Of a DNA stretch of 64,000 nt, positions 1 to 10,779 are shown piece after piece. Made by a program: the position numbers and the translations under genes. The stretch spans positions 248,001-312,000 of the forward strand of contig JAGPYM010000032.1 of assembly GCA_020736575.1 (NCBI GenBank), in the 5' to 3' direction. The stretch's first letter is position 1. Every line of letters begins with the position of its first letter. Below the pieces are notes generated by a model. It ran no database searches, was not told the DNA's origin, and saw only the letters and a program-made list of their open reading frames with translations. Source of the stretch: Thelonectria olida (Eukaryota; Ascomycota; Sordariomycetes; Hypocreales; Nectriaceae).

Positions 1-765
1 CTGGCGCGAGCGCTCCATGAGTCGGTCTTCTTTGGTGGTACAGTTATGTTTGGCGTGACTATCGTGTTGTCGCTTGGGGAATTCCAGTCCGATGTGGGAG
101 AGAAAGGGACTGGGCGGTTTTCGCGATACAATCCGTGGAGTATGTGAAGTGGTTGTGTTTATGGTGCTTTTTGCTAGTCATTCCACCCCCCATCGGAGGT
201 ACGAAGGTCCAGGGATGGTCGATCTTGGACCACGGAATTTTAAAGCAAGGCATTGCCATCAGTGTGACGCAAGATACCCTTACCCATTGGGGTTAAGTTC
301 GAGCCCCGGCAGAGGCGCCACCCAGGTGATACGCAGTCGGAAAGCCAGACCAGGGAAGCTTCACGTCGCGTGGTAGCGGGCTGATGAAAGAGCGGCTGGG
401 GGGCCGCTAACGTACCTTGCGAATATTAATCATGATTTCACTGACGCGAGTCTCCTATGAGCTTTACGCCTTGCGACCAGTCGCTGCTCCATTCGGTACA
501 TCGACGCCTAGGGCTGTACCCTGGCGGTGCCTACCTCTCATATTTGATCTTTTACAATACTGTATATCCTTTAACCTTCTCAGGACAAATCAATCATCTA
601 GTCTCGACGATTGGTCTGCAGTTGCCTGATGACTCTGCTAGACACATCCCGAACCCACATGTAATCTGTTCCTATGCTGTAACAAAGGCAGGACTAATTC
701 TTCATTCTCAAACCTAATATTTTCAAAACTATGGAAAGTACAGTAACTACGTGTGACTTAAGAAT
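1..765. other. Intergenic, no supported gene
   Basis: Short open frames on both strands have no recognisable domain, start context or intron structure. A tRNA B-box-like string lies near 295-310 but no matching acceptor stem is found upstream. I see no other feature here. Confidence 0.5.
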
Positions 766-1603
766 TCAATCAACGCGCTTTAGCATCTCTGAGATCAAAC
801 CCCTAACGTATTCCCCAGTTTCTACTGTTAAACGCTGGAATTCCTCGCTCCGCCACAACTCAACCACTTTGCAAGCTGTATACATGTTCACCAAGTCCCT
901 CATCTCGTCACACTCGATTGTGTTTTCATAGCAGAAATGTACTAGCTGGACAATATCGTCGATTGCTTCTTCGTACACAGTGAACCGTTCTAGGGTTTGC
1001 CGCAGTTTGCGAAGGCAAAGCAGTTTCAACGTAGAAATACCATAGCAATCAGCGAAGATATAGAGGCGAGCATGGGAAAGGAGAACATCTGAAAAATCAT
1101 CCTCGGGAGAGTTGGCCTCCGGTTCGCGATCCAGGTCTACGCCTGGATAAAGTTTCTTGAACTGACTCCAGAGATCTTTATCCTTGAATAGTGCTGAGCC
1201 TTCACCCCACGATAGTGATGATTTCTTTTTCCTGGATCTCGTAAACTTTGGAGGTGAATCGGGTGGAGGAGGAAACTCTTTGGGGCTCGTCTGCTCTCGA
1301 GTCCGAGGTGGCGCAGTCAGATAATCTCCAGTATATGCATACTGGCTAAATCGAACAAACGTTTCTGGGTCAACGTCGGGCCATCTCACGCAGCGCTCGC
1401 TAGCTTCCCGCAGATCCCCATTAATGAGCTTATCGAGAGCTTGTGATTGACAGGCAACAACGGCGCTGTGGATGAGGAATTGCCTCTTATCACAACCAAC
1501 GAGGAACTTGAAAAAATCCGACGAGAGAATGCTATTACGAGTGTCAGCATCCCTTCAGCAAACCACCAGGCTAATACTACCTCTCATACGGGATTGCAGC
1601 CAT
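766..1603 (-). CDS. BTB/POZ domain protein (start uncertain)
   Basis: Fungal BTB/POZ-fold protein, a family that usually mediates protein-protein contacts, for example as ubiquitin-ligase adaptors. The substrate here is unknown. The open frame runs on the minus strand from about 1554 to 766 and shows the family pattern: FKFLVG near its start, HSAVVACQSQALDKLING, then FVRFSQYAYTGDY, and a helical C-terminal half (LLSHARLYIFADCYGISTLKLL). The first in-frame Met at 1389 would remove half of the BTB fold, so it is unlikely to be the start. An ATG with good context (CAACC before ATGGCT) lies at 1603; joining 1603..1581 to 1552..766 keeps frame and gives 269 aa, but the implied intron is only 28 bp, shorter than usual for fungi. 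An ATG at 1550 is one base out of frame. Either an unusual tiny intron or a small lesion at the 5' end is possible, so this may be a pseudogene. Confidence 0.6.
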
Positions 1604-1654
1604 GGTTGATTGAGTGGGTAGGGAGTATGAAGGTAAAAGAGAACCGATCGTGAG

Positions 1655-2353
1655 CAGTCCATGGCAGTGTTATTGAAGTACTCGGAGATGAGCCATTATG
1701 TATGCTTTTGCATCTGCAGATCCATGACGAATTGGAATGTAAGAGAAGAGAATGATGACATCAAGGTTGTTAGTGTTTATTGTCATTTACTATAACTTTA
1801 CTAGAAGAACGTCTCGATCCACTCTCTTAACACGCGCAGTCTTTCTTATAGTAATTTAGTCAATTTCTCATAGTAAAAGCTAGAGGTGTCGGACCGACAG
1901 GTCGGTCCGCTGTGATGACTAAGGGGCTTTGGAGACGTAGTCAGAAAGTCCCGCACTTCTCAACAGATTGAACACACACATAAGCAACACACATTGAATA
2001 AAACAGCGATATCGAAACATCAAGCATTTGATCATCGGAATAGCCTCAATTTGGCTCACTTAAACACATATCAATCCCTTAAAATACCCGACTTTTGACA
2101 ACGTAACTCGGAGCGCACAATAAAGCCGCGTAATCCGACAAGAGGGTTCTAGGTTTATATTAGTAGAAAAGTGTTACGCCGGCGCACTGTGGGTGGGCAC
2201 GGCCGCATTGGCTGACACCTTGAAGAAGTGGGTAATAGTGGCGAAAAGCTGAAGGCTTAAAGTTCGAGTCATCGAGGCGTCATCGGCGGGGTTACGAGGA
2301 GGTTATATTTGTGCTGCCCGGACTGTTCACTGAAGCTGTTAAGCTTCAGTTTT
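1655..2353. other. Intergenic with LTR-like motif
   Basis: No gene is supported. Around 1887 lies a small palindromic block rich in GTCGG/CCGAC. Near 2031 the string TTGATCATCGGAATAGCC resembles strings near 46703 and 60899, suggesting an old relic of a dispersed repeat, perhaps an LTR. A B-box-like string at 2261-2270 has no convincing tRNA around it. Confidence 0.3.
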
Positions 2354-2515
2354 AACAACAGTATAACCCCTAGCTTCTTGTTTGAATATCATCTCTTTGT
2401 TCATCTTGGCTACCCCCTAGTAGCAGTTGTGACTAACAACAGTATAACCCCTAGCTTCTTGTTTGAATATCATCTCTTTGTTCATCTTGGCTACCCCCTA
2501 GTAGCAGTTGTGACT
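2354..2515. repeat. Perfect 81-bp tandem duplication (two copies)
   Basis: Copy one is 2354-2434 and copy two 2435-2515, identical base for base, each starting AACAACAGTATAACCCC. The period is 81, a multiple of three, so one frame stays open through both, but no gene context supports translation. The identity suggests a recent duplication. Confidence 0.9.
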
Positions 2516-2564
2516 CTGTGAAGAACAGGATCAACAGCCTTACGTAACAAAAAGTTAAAGTATT

Positions 2565-2594
2565 GTAGTAGTAGTAGTAGTAGTAGTAGTAGTA
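2565..2594. repeat. (GTA)10 microsatellite
   Basis: Ten uninterrupted GTA triplets are visible, just downstream of the 81-bp duplication, in non-coding sequence. Confidence 0.9.
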
Positions 2595-3582
2595 ATCGCG
2601 GACACGCTGTTGCGTCTGGCCTCATCCTCCATCAGTACAAAGTACCACACAAAGTGGTCTACAATATGCTCCACAACACCAAGAGCAATAATGACAGACG
2701 TCTTGAATAAAACAAAGAGGGTCGTTTGATCGCTGACCACCACTCTGGCCTCTTTCCAACGTACCAAGGTTGACTACGTGCCCCTGCAACCTTCTCGTAA
2801 GTCGCCTCAGCTCGACCAAGACAACGTGCAGTTCGGACGGCAAAGTGCACAGCCTCGGAGGTGCCAGCGTGTCGCGCGATGTGAATCACGGAGGTCGTCA
2901 TGATGCACACCGCGTTACATGATGCGCAATGTTGACTTTGGTACCTGGTCTGGCGTTGGAGGTGGATTGGGTTGGGGGGCGGACAGTGTGGGCGTGGGGA
3001 GGAGAGGGAAGTGGGAGAGTGATGGAGGAGTCAGAATGAGGAGCTCAGCGTGTGCGTGTTTTGAGCTGCCACTGTGGCGGGACGGCAGTCCCTCTGTCTG
3101 TCGGTCCCTGTGGCCCCTGTAGTCCTCAAGGACCCTCCTCCTCAGTGGCTGGTGACATGCTCAATTGTTGGCGGCAGCAGACGCTGCGTCTCATGTACCC
3201 GGCCGACAGGAGATCTAGATCCACCAGCCCAGGTACGAAGCATGAGGTGGAATACTTTTTATCCGCTGCACGTGTTTGTCACGTCACTTTCCACATGTTT
3301 GAGTGCTCCATTCAATTATCCAACAATGCCCACCCGCCCACATTACTTCATCTGCTTTCATCTTGATAACTCCTTACTTCTCACCTTACATGCTCTCGCC
3401 TCCAACCATAAAAAAAAAATATCACCAGAGCCGTGGAGCAAAGTAAGCGCCGCTTCATTCCCAATTGTATATGCCTACACATTCAAGCCAGTTTTGTTCC
3501 TCAATTATGATGACCCTCAATCATTCGTCAATCAATGTGCCGTTTCTCCAGTCGATCCGACACCAATATGACCTTCAATGGT
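2595..3582. other. Intergenic; former 3' flank of the coiled-coil gene
   Basis: No gene recognised. Before the Fot1 element inserted, the right part of this stretch was the immediate 3' flank of the gene now at 5787-8360 on the minus strand, so it probably holds that gene's original 3' UTR and terminator. Confidence 0.5.
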
Positions 3583-3584
3583 TA

Positions 3585-5811
3585 CCATCCAGGACCACCT
3601 AATGCATAGCCCCACCTAATGCATCACCAAAATTTTGATCTTCCCATACAAAATCTAAATTTTCAACAACATCGCATTCACTCTAGAATGAGGTTACTCA
3701 CAAACTAAGACATCTGCTATATTGCTTTTTCCATGGAAATTCGGCACCGGGTTGTCTTTTCCCCGTTCCGTCGTGTGGCTTAGTTCTCTAGCCTTTTGAA
3801 ATTTTTTGGTTTTCACCTCAGCTGCCCTATGCAACTACATACACTCAGGTAGGCATATCACCTAGTCCACGTGGTGAAACGCCCGCCACAATGGTTCGAC
3901 GTGTTTATACTGAAGACGACGTAGCTGAGGCTATATTCGATGTTACCGATAGAGGCCTATCGCAGACCGAGGCGGCCCAGAAACGTGGAGTACCTCAGTG
4001 GACGATTTCGCGACGACTTTCCGGTCAAGCAAGCAGGAATGAACGTATCCAGGCCCACCAGCGTATTTCTAAGAGTCAAGAGGAGACTCTCCTTCGTTGG
4101 GTGCTGCGACAAGAGTCTCTGGGCTATGCTCCTTCACACAGCCAGCTCCGCGCCTGTGTCGAGGCCATCCTTCAACAACAAGGCGATAACAAACCTTTGG
4201 GTAAGCACTGGACCACAAGGTTCGTCAAACGTCACCCAAAACTATCTACCAAGCTTGGAAAACGTCAGGAAGCCGCTAGATTTGATGGGTTTACTCCGAA
4301 GGCGGTCAATTGGTACTTTGATATTCGGGAGAACGAGTACGGCTGGATCAAGCCTGAGAACACGGTTAATGTGGATGAGGGCGGCATAATGGCGGGTTTC
4401 GGTAAGTCTTCTACAAGTACTCTACGGGTTTTTATAGGGCGTAGCTAATTGGTTGTCCATAAGGCTTGGATAGCCTCGTCATTGGGAGCTCTGACCCGAA
4501 GAAGAAGGCGTTGTTAAAGGGCGCCCAGTCGCGCACTTGGACCTCGTTTATTGAGGCAGTCACCGCCACAGGCCGCGCTTTAAAACCGGGAATTATCTTC
4601 AAAGGAAAAGAGCTGCAGAAGCAGTGGTTTCTGGACGAATTCGAATTGATAGCGGACTGGTACTATATCACATCACCGAACGGCTGGACCGACAACCATA
4701 TAGCTCTCGAGTGGTTAAAGGACGTTTATCTACCCCAAACGGAGCCTCGTGATGCATCGGATGCGAGGCTCATTATCCTTGACGGCCACGGGAGCCATGC
4801 ACAGGTGAGTCTTTTGGTCTTTCCACCGCATAGTCTCCCGCTATAGGGTCGCTGACGAGCAGTCAGGATGAGTGGATGGCCACATGCTTTCTGAACAATG
4901 TCTACTGCTGTTACCTACCAGCACATTGTTCTCATGGTTTGCAACCGTTAGATAATGGAATTTTTAATGTCATCAAAGGTGAGTATCGGAAAGAACTCCA
5001 AAAGCTGGCTAGTTTGACCGATTCTGCGCCGGTTGACAAAGTCAACTTTATTCGGGCATACGCGAAAGCCAGGGAGGCGGGCATGAGGAAGGAGATTATC
5101 TTATCCAGTTGGAGATTTACTGGAAATTGGCCTGTAAACCGTCACAAAGCTCTAACACACCCGGAAATCCAACCGGACAAAGAAAAAGTCCTGGAACGGT
5201 TCAAGACGCCCAGCCCTCTTCGACTGCACTCAGATGATACGCCGAAAACGAGCCGGCAGGTGAGAGATATGGCCAAACACCGAAGCCGTCCGACCAGGCG
5301 GAAGTACAGTAAGATCGCAAAGGGGTTGGAAGCTTTAGAGATGAAGGTGGCCGTTCAGAATGCGCGGATTACTGGCCTCGAGGAGCAGATGGCCCGGGTG
5401 CGGCGAGGGAAGAAAAGAAAGGCGGTACCGAACCCGAACCGACGGTTCATGGCCCTGGCAGAGGCTCTAGCAGCTGGAGAAGCCGTCCGTGACTCAAAGG
5501 AGGCAGAAATAGAGGTGGACGTGGATGAGGATGTTAAGTCGGTAATTGAGGTGGGTGTCGGGTCAGAGGACGAAAGCGAGGACTTTCTGGTTGTAACAAA
5601 GGACTGCCAACGCACACGGAGCGGTCGAGAGGTCAAAAAACCACGCAGAGAGTGAAATTTGAACAAATTTCTAGAAACTTTATCTAGAGCCTCATTTATT
5701 AATTGAGAATACGGCCTGTTTTTGCGGACATGAAAATTTAGATTTTGTATGGGAAGATCAAAATTTTGGTGATGCATTAGGTGGGGCTATGCATTAGGTG
5801 GTCCTGGATGG
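3585..5811 (+). mobile_element. Complete Fot1/pogo-type DNA transposon
   Basis: A 2227-bp element with terminal inverted repeats of 81 bp (3585-3665 and 5731-5811) that match at every position when compared by eye, starting CCATCCAGGACCACC. It is flanked by TA on both sides (3583-3584 and 5812-5813), the target duplication of Tc1/mariner/pogo elements. Inside each repeat the motif CCACCTAATGCAT occurs twice, 15 bp apart, a likely transposase binding array. The enclosed three-exon transposase gene is intact. Perfect repeats plus an intact gene argue for a recent insertion. It sits in the stop codon of the neighbouring coiled-coil gene. Confidence 0.95.
3891..5655 (+). CDS. Fot1/pogo transposase, three exons, intact
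   Basis: Cuts and rejoins the element's ends in the nucleus. Predicted exons are 3891..4401, 4464..4804 and 4867..5655 (546 aa); introns of 62 bp each start GTAAGT/GTGAGT and end AG, the first with a CTAAT branch site. Order of domains: N-terminal psq-type helix-turn-helix (about 1-50), CENP-B-type helix-turn-helix (about 60-125, RWVLRQESLGYAPSHSQLR), DDE catalytic domain. Acidic residues read as D162 (in NVDEGG), D277 (in LDGHGSH) and D313 (in LQPLDNG); the last two are 35 residues apart, fitting DD35D. The C-terminal quarter is basic with a coiled coil and an acidic tail. No stop or frameshift is visible, so the protein could be active. Confidence 0.93.
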
Positions 5812-8360
5812 TATTCATTGACCGTCATTGCGCTACCGTTTAGCATCTTGCGTCTTTTCGCGCCACTATCGTCCACCCGACCTTCCAACGAGTCTACTCG
5901 ATCCGAGAGCACCCTTACCCGTTCTGTGACGCTCCCTGGCAGGATAGCTGCAATATGTTCCACAATCTCCGAATACATTTTCTTGGTCGTGAAGTTGCTT
6001 GCCCAGTTGTCCAAGTGTAGGATCTGGAACTGCAGCGTGTGCAGCGCACCAAAGTATTCGCCTTTTGTTCTAGCCAGGCCGGCCTCCAACTGCATAACCT
6101 GCTGCCCAAGCTTGTCCACATCCTTCTTGATCCCATCAACCGTTCGTTCCGTTGACACGGTGCTCGCATTCATGTTGCCGAATTTATCGTCCATTTTTTG
6201 GTCCATCCTTGTCACTCTGGTGTCAACATCCTGGACTTTGCCGTCTACTTCCTTGAGTCTCTTGTCCATGTCCTCTAGGCCCTTGCGCACTTCTGTCAGG
6301 AAGCCTCCCAAGTTCTCTGCAACACCGTGAAGTCTCTTTTGGAAATTGGCCGTTAGGTTCTTGTCCATTGTATGGAACAGAGGCGTCACAATTTTGCGCA
6401 CTTCTGCTTCCCCCATGGAAAGAGGGGCATCAACTCTCTCCCGGCCAGGTCCACTTAACTCCATTTCTGTTTGCCATTGTTGAAGTTTCGAGATATCCTT
6501 TGACATTTCGTCAAGCTTGGGGGCGTCACTAGCCAATGTCTTGAGAGTTGGGAGATACTTTGTCAGGTCCTCCAAGTCAGGATCCCTATCTCGTGCCTGT
6601 TGAATAGCAGGGAGCTTGCTAACAAGTTCTTCGGCGTCCCTGTATATGGAAGATAGTTCCTCGAGCTGTGCTGGCACCTTGTCCAATTCTTTTTTCAGAG
6701 TTGCGGAATTTCCTAATGCCTGCTCAAGGTCAGGTAACTTGTTTGATAACTCTTCAAGCAACGGCGTCGTCTTTAACAGTTCCTCGTGCATCGTAGATTT
6801 GCTGAGTAGCTGCTCGATAACAGGCAGATGGTCTGAGAAAGTCGCCAGGGGAGCGGCCATGCTTTGCGTCTTTCCTAATATCTCCTCGAGACCAGACAGC
6901 TTTCCTGTCAACTCCTCAAGAGCAGACAGCCTCCCTGGCACCTCTTCAAGAAGTGCGATTTTCGTGGATTCCCTAAGCAGCTGCTCAAGGGCAGGCAGCT
7001 TGCTCAATATCTCGTCAAGGGTTGTAGGTTTGCTGAGCAGTTGCTCGAAAGCAGGCACCTTGTTTGACAAGTCCTCAATGACACAGTATTTGCTGATCAA
7101 CAGCTTGAGAGTGGGTAGTTTGGCTGCTAGCTCTTTCAGGGGTACGGACTTGCTTAGCAGTTGCTGAATAGCTGGCGCCTGGTCTGACAACCCTTCAAGG
7201 GCGGACATCTGCTTGGATAACGCTTGGACACTTGCAAGCTTCTCCGGCACCTCTTCAAGGTTCGACAGTTTGTTCGAGAACCGTTTTTGGAAGGACTTGA
7301 CATCCTGAAGTGCCCAGTCAAGCTGACTTTGGATAGCAGCGATCTTGGCGTTTTGATCCTCAATGAGCTGCTTCTCGGGAAGTGCCCGATTTGGTGGTTT
7401 TGGTGACTCTGATTTCTTGGCAGAACCATCCTTGGCGGGATTCTTCTTCACCTTATCGAGGGAGGAAAACCGGAGGTTCATCGCGGCCAGGCCACCGTCG
7501 TGTTTCCGCTTGAGCTGGTCTTGCTTTTTTTCCAAGCTTTTGTGTTTTTGTGACATCTCGGATATTTCTTTCTTCATTGCATAAGTCTCAGACTCTAGTC
7601 GCTGCTCGTATTGAGTCTTGATGGTGTTCAATTCAGACTCAAAGTGGGTTTTGAGCTTCTGTATCTCCTGGTCGATTGTGGTTTTGACAGCCATCTGGTT
7701 CTTTGTGTCGTCTGTTTGAGCAGCTTGAGCTGGCACAGGTTGGGCTGCTGTAACGCGGCCATATTCAGTGCCTAGCTCTTCGTCCAGGGTCTCAATGCTC
7801 TGGTTACAATCATTCAGATCTTTCTCGGCGTTCTTGATGTCAGATTGAAACATGGTGACCACAGTCGCATATTCCGTGTGTCTGGAACCAGAGCGTTCTC
7901 GATCTTCTCGTAGTTTCTTGAGCTTCTTTTCCGCATCATGCTTCCTTTGACACCAATAGGCTTTTTCACATATGAGATTTGTGAAGTCTATCGTGCCAGG
8001 ATCTCCTTTGGAGCCTACTTGGTAAGAAGGTCGTGCTGTGGACGCTGTTGGTGATGTGTTATTAGATGAGTGAGTACCCGGGTGTTTCCACCTACCACGA
8101 TCCGACCCTTGCTCAGGCTTTACGGGAGTTGACATGGACGAAAAGGATCTCCGAGGCGGAGGTGAGGAGAACCGATAGCTGCCCGCATCGCGATCCCGGT
8201 CCCGAGGATGAGTGTAGTCATCCCGGTAGTCTGAAGCTCGACGTTGAAAACGGGGGGATCTTTGCGATCGATTTGGACTGCGACTCCTGTAGTCGCTTTC
8301 TCTGGCAGGAAGGCGGCCCGGAGCGGTGCCTCGCCGTTTGAAGTCGGGGAGCTTGCTCAT
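5787..8360 (-). CDS. Coiled-coil protein with ~20 eleven-residue repeats; C-terminus altered by transposon
   Basis: 857 aa from the Met at 8360 (MSKLPDFKRRG); a longer upstream frame exists but lacks protein-like composition. I do not recognise the family. Residues 1-90 are rich in Arg/Ser/Asp with RS and RD steps. About 120-300 is charged coiled coil. About 365-625 is a run of roughly 11-residue units with consensus like SKLPALEQLL, repeated some 20 times, suggesting a long helical rod. About 690-830 is another coiled coil (repeated VD and MD-K patterns), ending in a basic RRKM stretch. The last native codons read MTVNE; the Fot1 element entered the TA of the following TAA, so translation now adds YHPGPPNA from the inverted repeat before a TAG. 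The original 3' flank is now 2.2 kb away. A structural or scaffold role is only inference from the coils. Confidence 0.8.
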   Translation of the reverse strand: MSKLPDFKRRGTAPGRLPARESDYRSRSPNRSQRSPRFQRRASDYRDDYTHPRDRDRDAGSYRFSSPPPRRSFSSMSTPVKPEQGSDRGRWKHPGTHSSNNTSPTASTARPSYQVGSKGDPGTIDFTNLICEKAYWCQRKHDAEKKLKKLREDRERSGSRHTEYATVVTMFQSDIKNAEKDLNDCNQSIETLDEELGTEYGRVTAAQPVPAQAAQTDDTKNQMAVKTTIDQEIQKLKTHFESELNTIKTQYEQRLESETYAMKKEISEMSQKHKSLEKKQDQLKRKHDGGLAAMNLRFSSLDKVKKNPAKDGSAKKSESPKPPNRALPEKQLIEDQNAKIAAIQSQLDWALQDVKSFQKRFSNKLSNLEEVPEKLASVQALSKQMSALEGLSDQAPAIQQLLSKSVPLKELAAKLPTLKLLISKYCVIEDLSNKVPAFEQLLSKPTTLDEILSKLPALEQLLRESTKIALLEEVPGRLSALEELTGKLSGLEEILGKTQSMAAPLATFSDHLPVIEQLLSKSTMHEELLKTTPLLEELSNKLPDLEQALGNSATLKKELDKVPAQLEELSSIYRDAEELVSKLPAIQQARDRDPDLEDLTKYLPTLKTLASDAPKLDEMSKDISKLQQWQTEMELSGPGRERVDAPLSMGEAEVRKIVTPLFHTMDKNLTANFQKRLHGVAENLGGFLTEVRKGLEDMDKRLKEVDGKVQDVDTRVTRMDQKMDDKFGNMNASTVSTERTVDGIKKDVDKLGQQVMQLEAGLARTKGEYFGALHTLQFQILHLDNWASNFTTKKMYSEIVEHIAAILPGSVTERVRVLSDRVDSLEGRVDDSGAKRRKMLNGSAMTVNEYHPGPPNA

Positions 8361-8545
8361 GGTCACCAGATCACTGCACCCGCAATGATGAGAGCATTCG
8401 TGTAGATTGATATGTAATGCGAGACAAAGTGCACGACTGATGATCACTGTCGCGACGATTGGGGTGCGAAGATCAGCTGGAAGGATTAAGTGGGTGTCGC
8501 GTTGGCGAGGGCCGATTGGACACTTAGCGCGACGGTGCCAAGATA

Positions 8546-9420
8546 CAGTGGGGCGCAAAAAGTTACGACACATTTTTCCGTACCCCGCTTTCCGTGATAC
8601 CTTCACCAAAATCATCATCAGCTTCGACGACCCATTGCACCACCAATTCAAGTCAGAATGGTATCGCAGATACATCATTCTCCTCCCGCGAGGACGAGGA
8701 TTATTTGGAGATACTATTCGGGCATTTCCGCCCTCAAGATCGCACGTGAGGAGGGCGTAAGTCCGCACGCGATGTACGGCATCGTAAGACGTTACTGCGA
8801 TCAAACATAGTAGTTAAGATCAACCTAGGTCCGGCCGCCCGCCTAAGCTAGGAGACCGGGAAAAAGACAGATACTGCGAGTAATAGGGCAAGATCCTCAT
8901 ATCCAAATACGCAAATTGATCGAAAAGGCCGAATTGGACTGCTATAAGAAGACTGTAGTCACACTCCTTTAAAAGGAAGGCATCGTGTGTTGGATATGCC
9001 TCTACCCAGATTGTCACACGAGTGCACCACAAGAGTCAGAGCGGTGTTAGAGATCTGTTGCAGGTTCGGCAGGTCTAGTATCATGCCTCGCCTCGTCAAA
9101 TATACTGAGGACGAGGAAGGAAGAAGACTACGATACAGGGAGAAATCAATCAATCATCTGTTCTTCTCCATCTTAAGGTTATCACTCATCTTGACTTACC
9201 ACCCTCGTATCCGACATCATGCACTTTAAGTCAGTTATGAGACCGTTCATTAGCGAGGAAACAGCCAGAAAACGCCTACTCTTTGCAAGACGCTATACCT
9301 ATTCATAACTATGTCAACCGAGTTTTAGGAGAAATAGATCTTTTCTGATGAAGTTGCTGTAGCCCGAGGTGAGGGTCAGAGACGCACTTGGTGCTTCTAC
9401 AAGCCGGTACCAGGTTTTCT
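8546..9420 (+). pseudogene. Degenerate Tc1/mariner transposase
   Basis: Broken reading pieces match the Tc1/mariner order. At about 8729-8800 a helix-turn-helix piece (LKIAREEGVSPHAMYGIVRRY) is seen, then at 8828-8990 the GRPPKL linker and QIRKLIEKAEL, then at 9246-9300 PFISEETARKRLLFARRY, and at about 9337 FSDEVAVARGEGQRRTW with the first catalytic Asp. Stops and frameshifts interrupt it, and 9000-9240 looks like an extra insert. A left end may be CAGTGGGGCGCAAAAAG at 8546 behind a TA. The part with the other two catalytic residues is missing; no matching right end was found. It is inactive. Confidence 0.7.
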
Positions 9421-10155
9421 ATCCATATTCCATATTCCATATGGAGTCATTCTTGTATGGATTAAGAATTTCTCTCCGTATGGAAGCTTATTCCATATGT
9501 ATGGAATACAAAAAATGATGTCATCCATGAATTACCCTTTCCATATTAGGAAAAGCGCGTATTGTCACCCATCTGTTGTCCTTCTCAGACTCTCAGTTCG
9601 ACGGGATTTCCTTGGGGTGACCGCTTTAATCCCACTTCCCCCCCTCAACTTCACGACTTCCAAGCTGGCATCGATCCCAGGATATTGTACGTCGTGCACC
9701 AGAAAAGACACGCTCTGGCTCGGCGGACATAGCAAGTTGATATCGACGACCATTTTGGAGTGACGGTGTTATTGTTGATGTTGTGCTCGGAGCCACTAAG
9801 CAAGCGGGAACCAATCGATAGCGACACGACATGTTTCGTTGCTGACGGAAATCATGGGTGTTGACAGTTGCGTCGCCCTGGATTGGACTGCACCGGGATT
9901 AACACGGGATTAACATTCTTCCGGTGTATTTCCATACATATGGAATACGGGAATTTTCTAGGTAATATTTTAGTTCCTGGAACTTGAGCGTCGAAGCATC
10001 CGTCAGGTTATCCGTTGGCTATTAGGAGAACGCCAGCGAGCTTCCAGCAGTCCCGGGCTAACACACCCCTACCGCCCATGTCCAATCTAACAACTGGTCA
10101 GCCGGACTCAGAGGAGGATGAAGATGACCAAACAAGATTAGACAATAGAGAATAG
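9421..10155. other. Non-coding; inverted palindromes of unknown origin
   Basis: No gene recognised. ATGGAA/TTCCAT palindromes cluster at 9423-9509, and a near reverse complement of the string at 9491-9509 occurs at 9926-9948, about 420 bp away. They could be the ends of a small element that cut the mariner copy to its left, but no target duplication is clear. Confidence 0.3.
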
Positions 10156-10159
10156 GTGG

Positions 10160-10540
10160 AATCCTTCAGAAGACGAATCTTCAATGGCCCACAGGCGGAA
10201 GATTACCTTGACAGGATCGGAGAAATTGAAGCAGGTGTCCTTCTCTTTCTCACTTTGCAATTCCTTGATTACCCTGTTCAGCCTGGTGACATCGGATTCG
10301 AGAGGGCCCTGCGCGGCCTTTCCTCAACCTCCTGTTTCAGGCGAGCTATCTCGACTCTCAATGCTGTGTTCGGCCCTGCTTCCTGGTCGGACTTGACCTT
10401 GTCTTGCATAGCCAAGATTGAGAATTGCGAGGAATCCCCACAGCCACAAAGTCGACACGAGTGCAGGGTAGCTCTCAACCGTCCCTCGTCCTTTGGTTTC
10501 AATTTCACACGCAGAGTCTGTGTTGTTGACCTTATATGAA
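10160..10540 (-). pseudogene. Unrecognised coding fragment, frameshifted
   Basis: On the minus strand a helical, coiled-coil-like piece (MQDKVKSDQEAG then EIARLKQEVEE) ends out of frame with a second sensible piece (ESDVTRLNRVIKELQSEKEKDTCF, on to a stop near 10153). Joining them needs one frameshift near 10310. The composition looks like real protein, but I cannot name a family and no start is seen. It may be a remnant of a host gene. Confidence 0.3.
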
Positions 10541-10779
10541 CTCACATCCCTCGGCAACCCTGGTCCTTTAGCTACTCAAGCCCCTCCGCAGGGAAATCCT
10601 GCAACGTCGCCGTCTCTCTCAATCAATCATGTTCACCTGCAATCGTCGCCCTCATCAATACGAGAAGAGACCATTTCATTGGCAGCTTCGGATAGGATGT
10701 TATCGGTACCGGAAGCGTGGGCCATTGACCTAACTATGAAAACAGCATTCCGTATTAGATAAGTACTGGTGCGGTTTAA

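Noticed and set aside
295..310. tRNA B-box-like string AAGTTCGAGCCCC (also 2261-2270 and 13799-13810)
   Set aside because: No paired acceptor or anticodon arms and no A-box at the right distance could be found for any of the three.
5818..6330. Ser/Leu-rich open frame on the plus strand (and similar ones at 6616-7167)
   Set aside because: Antisense to the coiled-coil gene; composition is what repeated Leu/Glu/Lys codons give in reverse.
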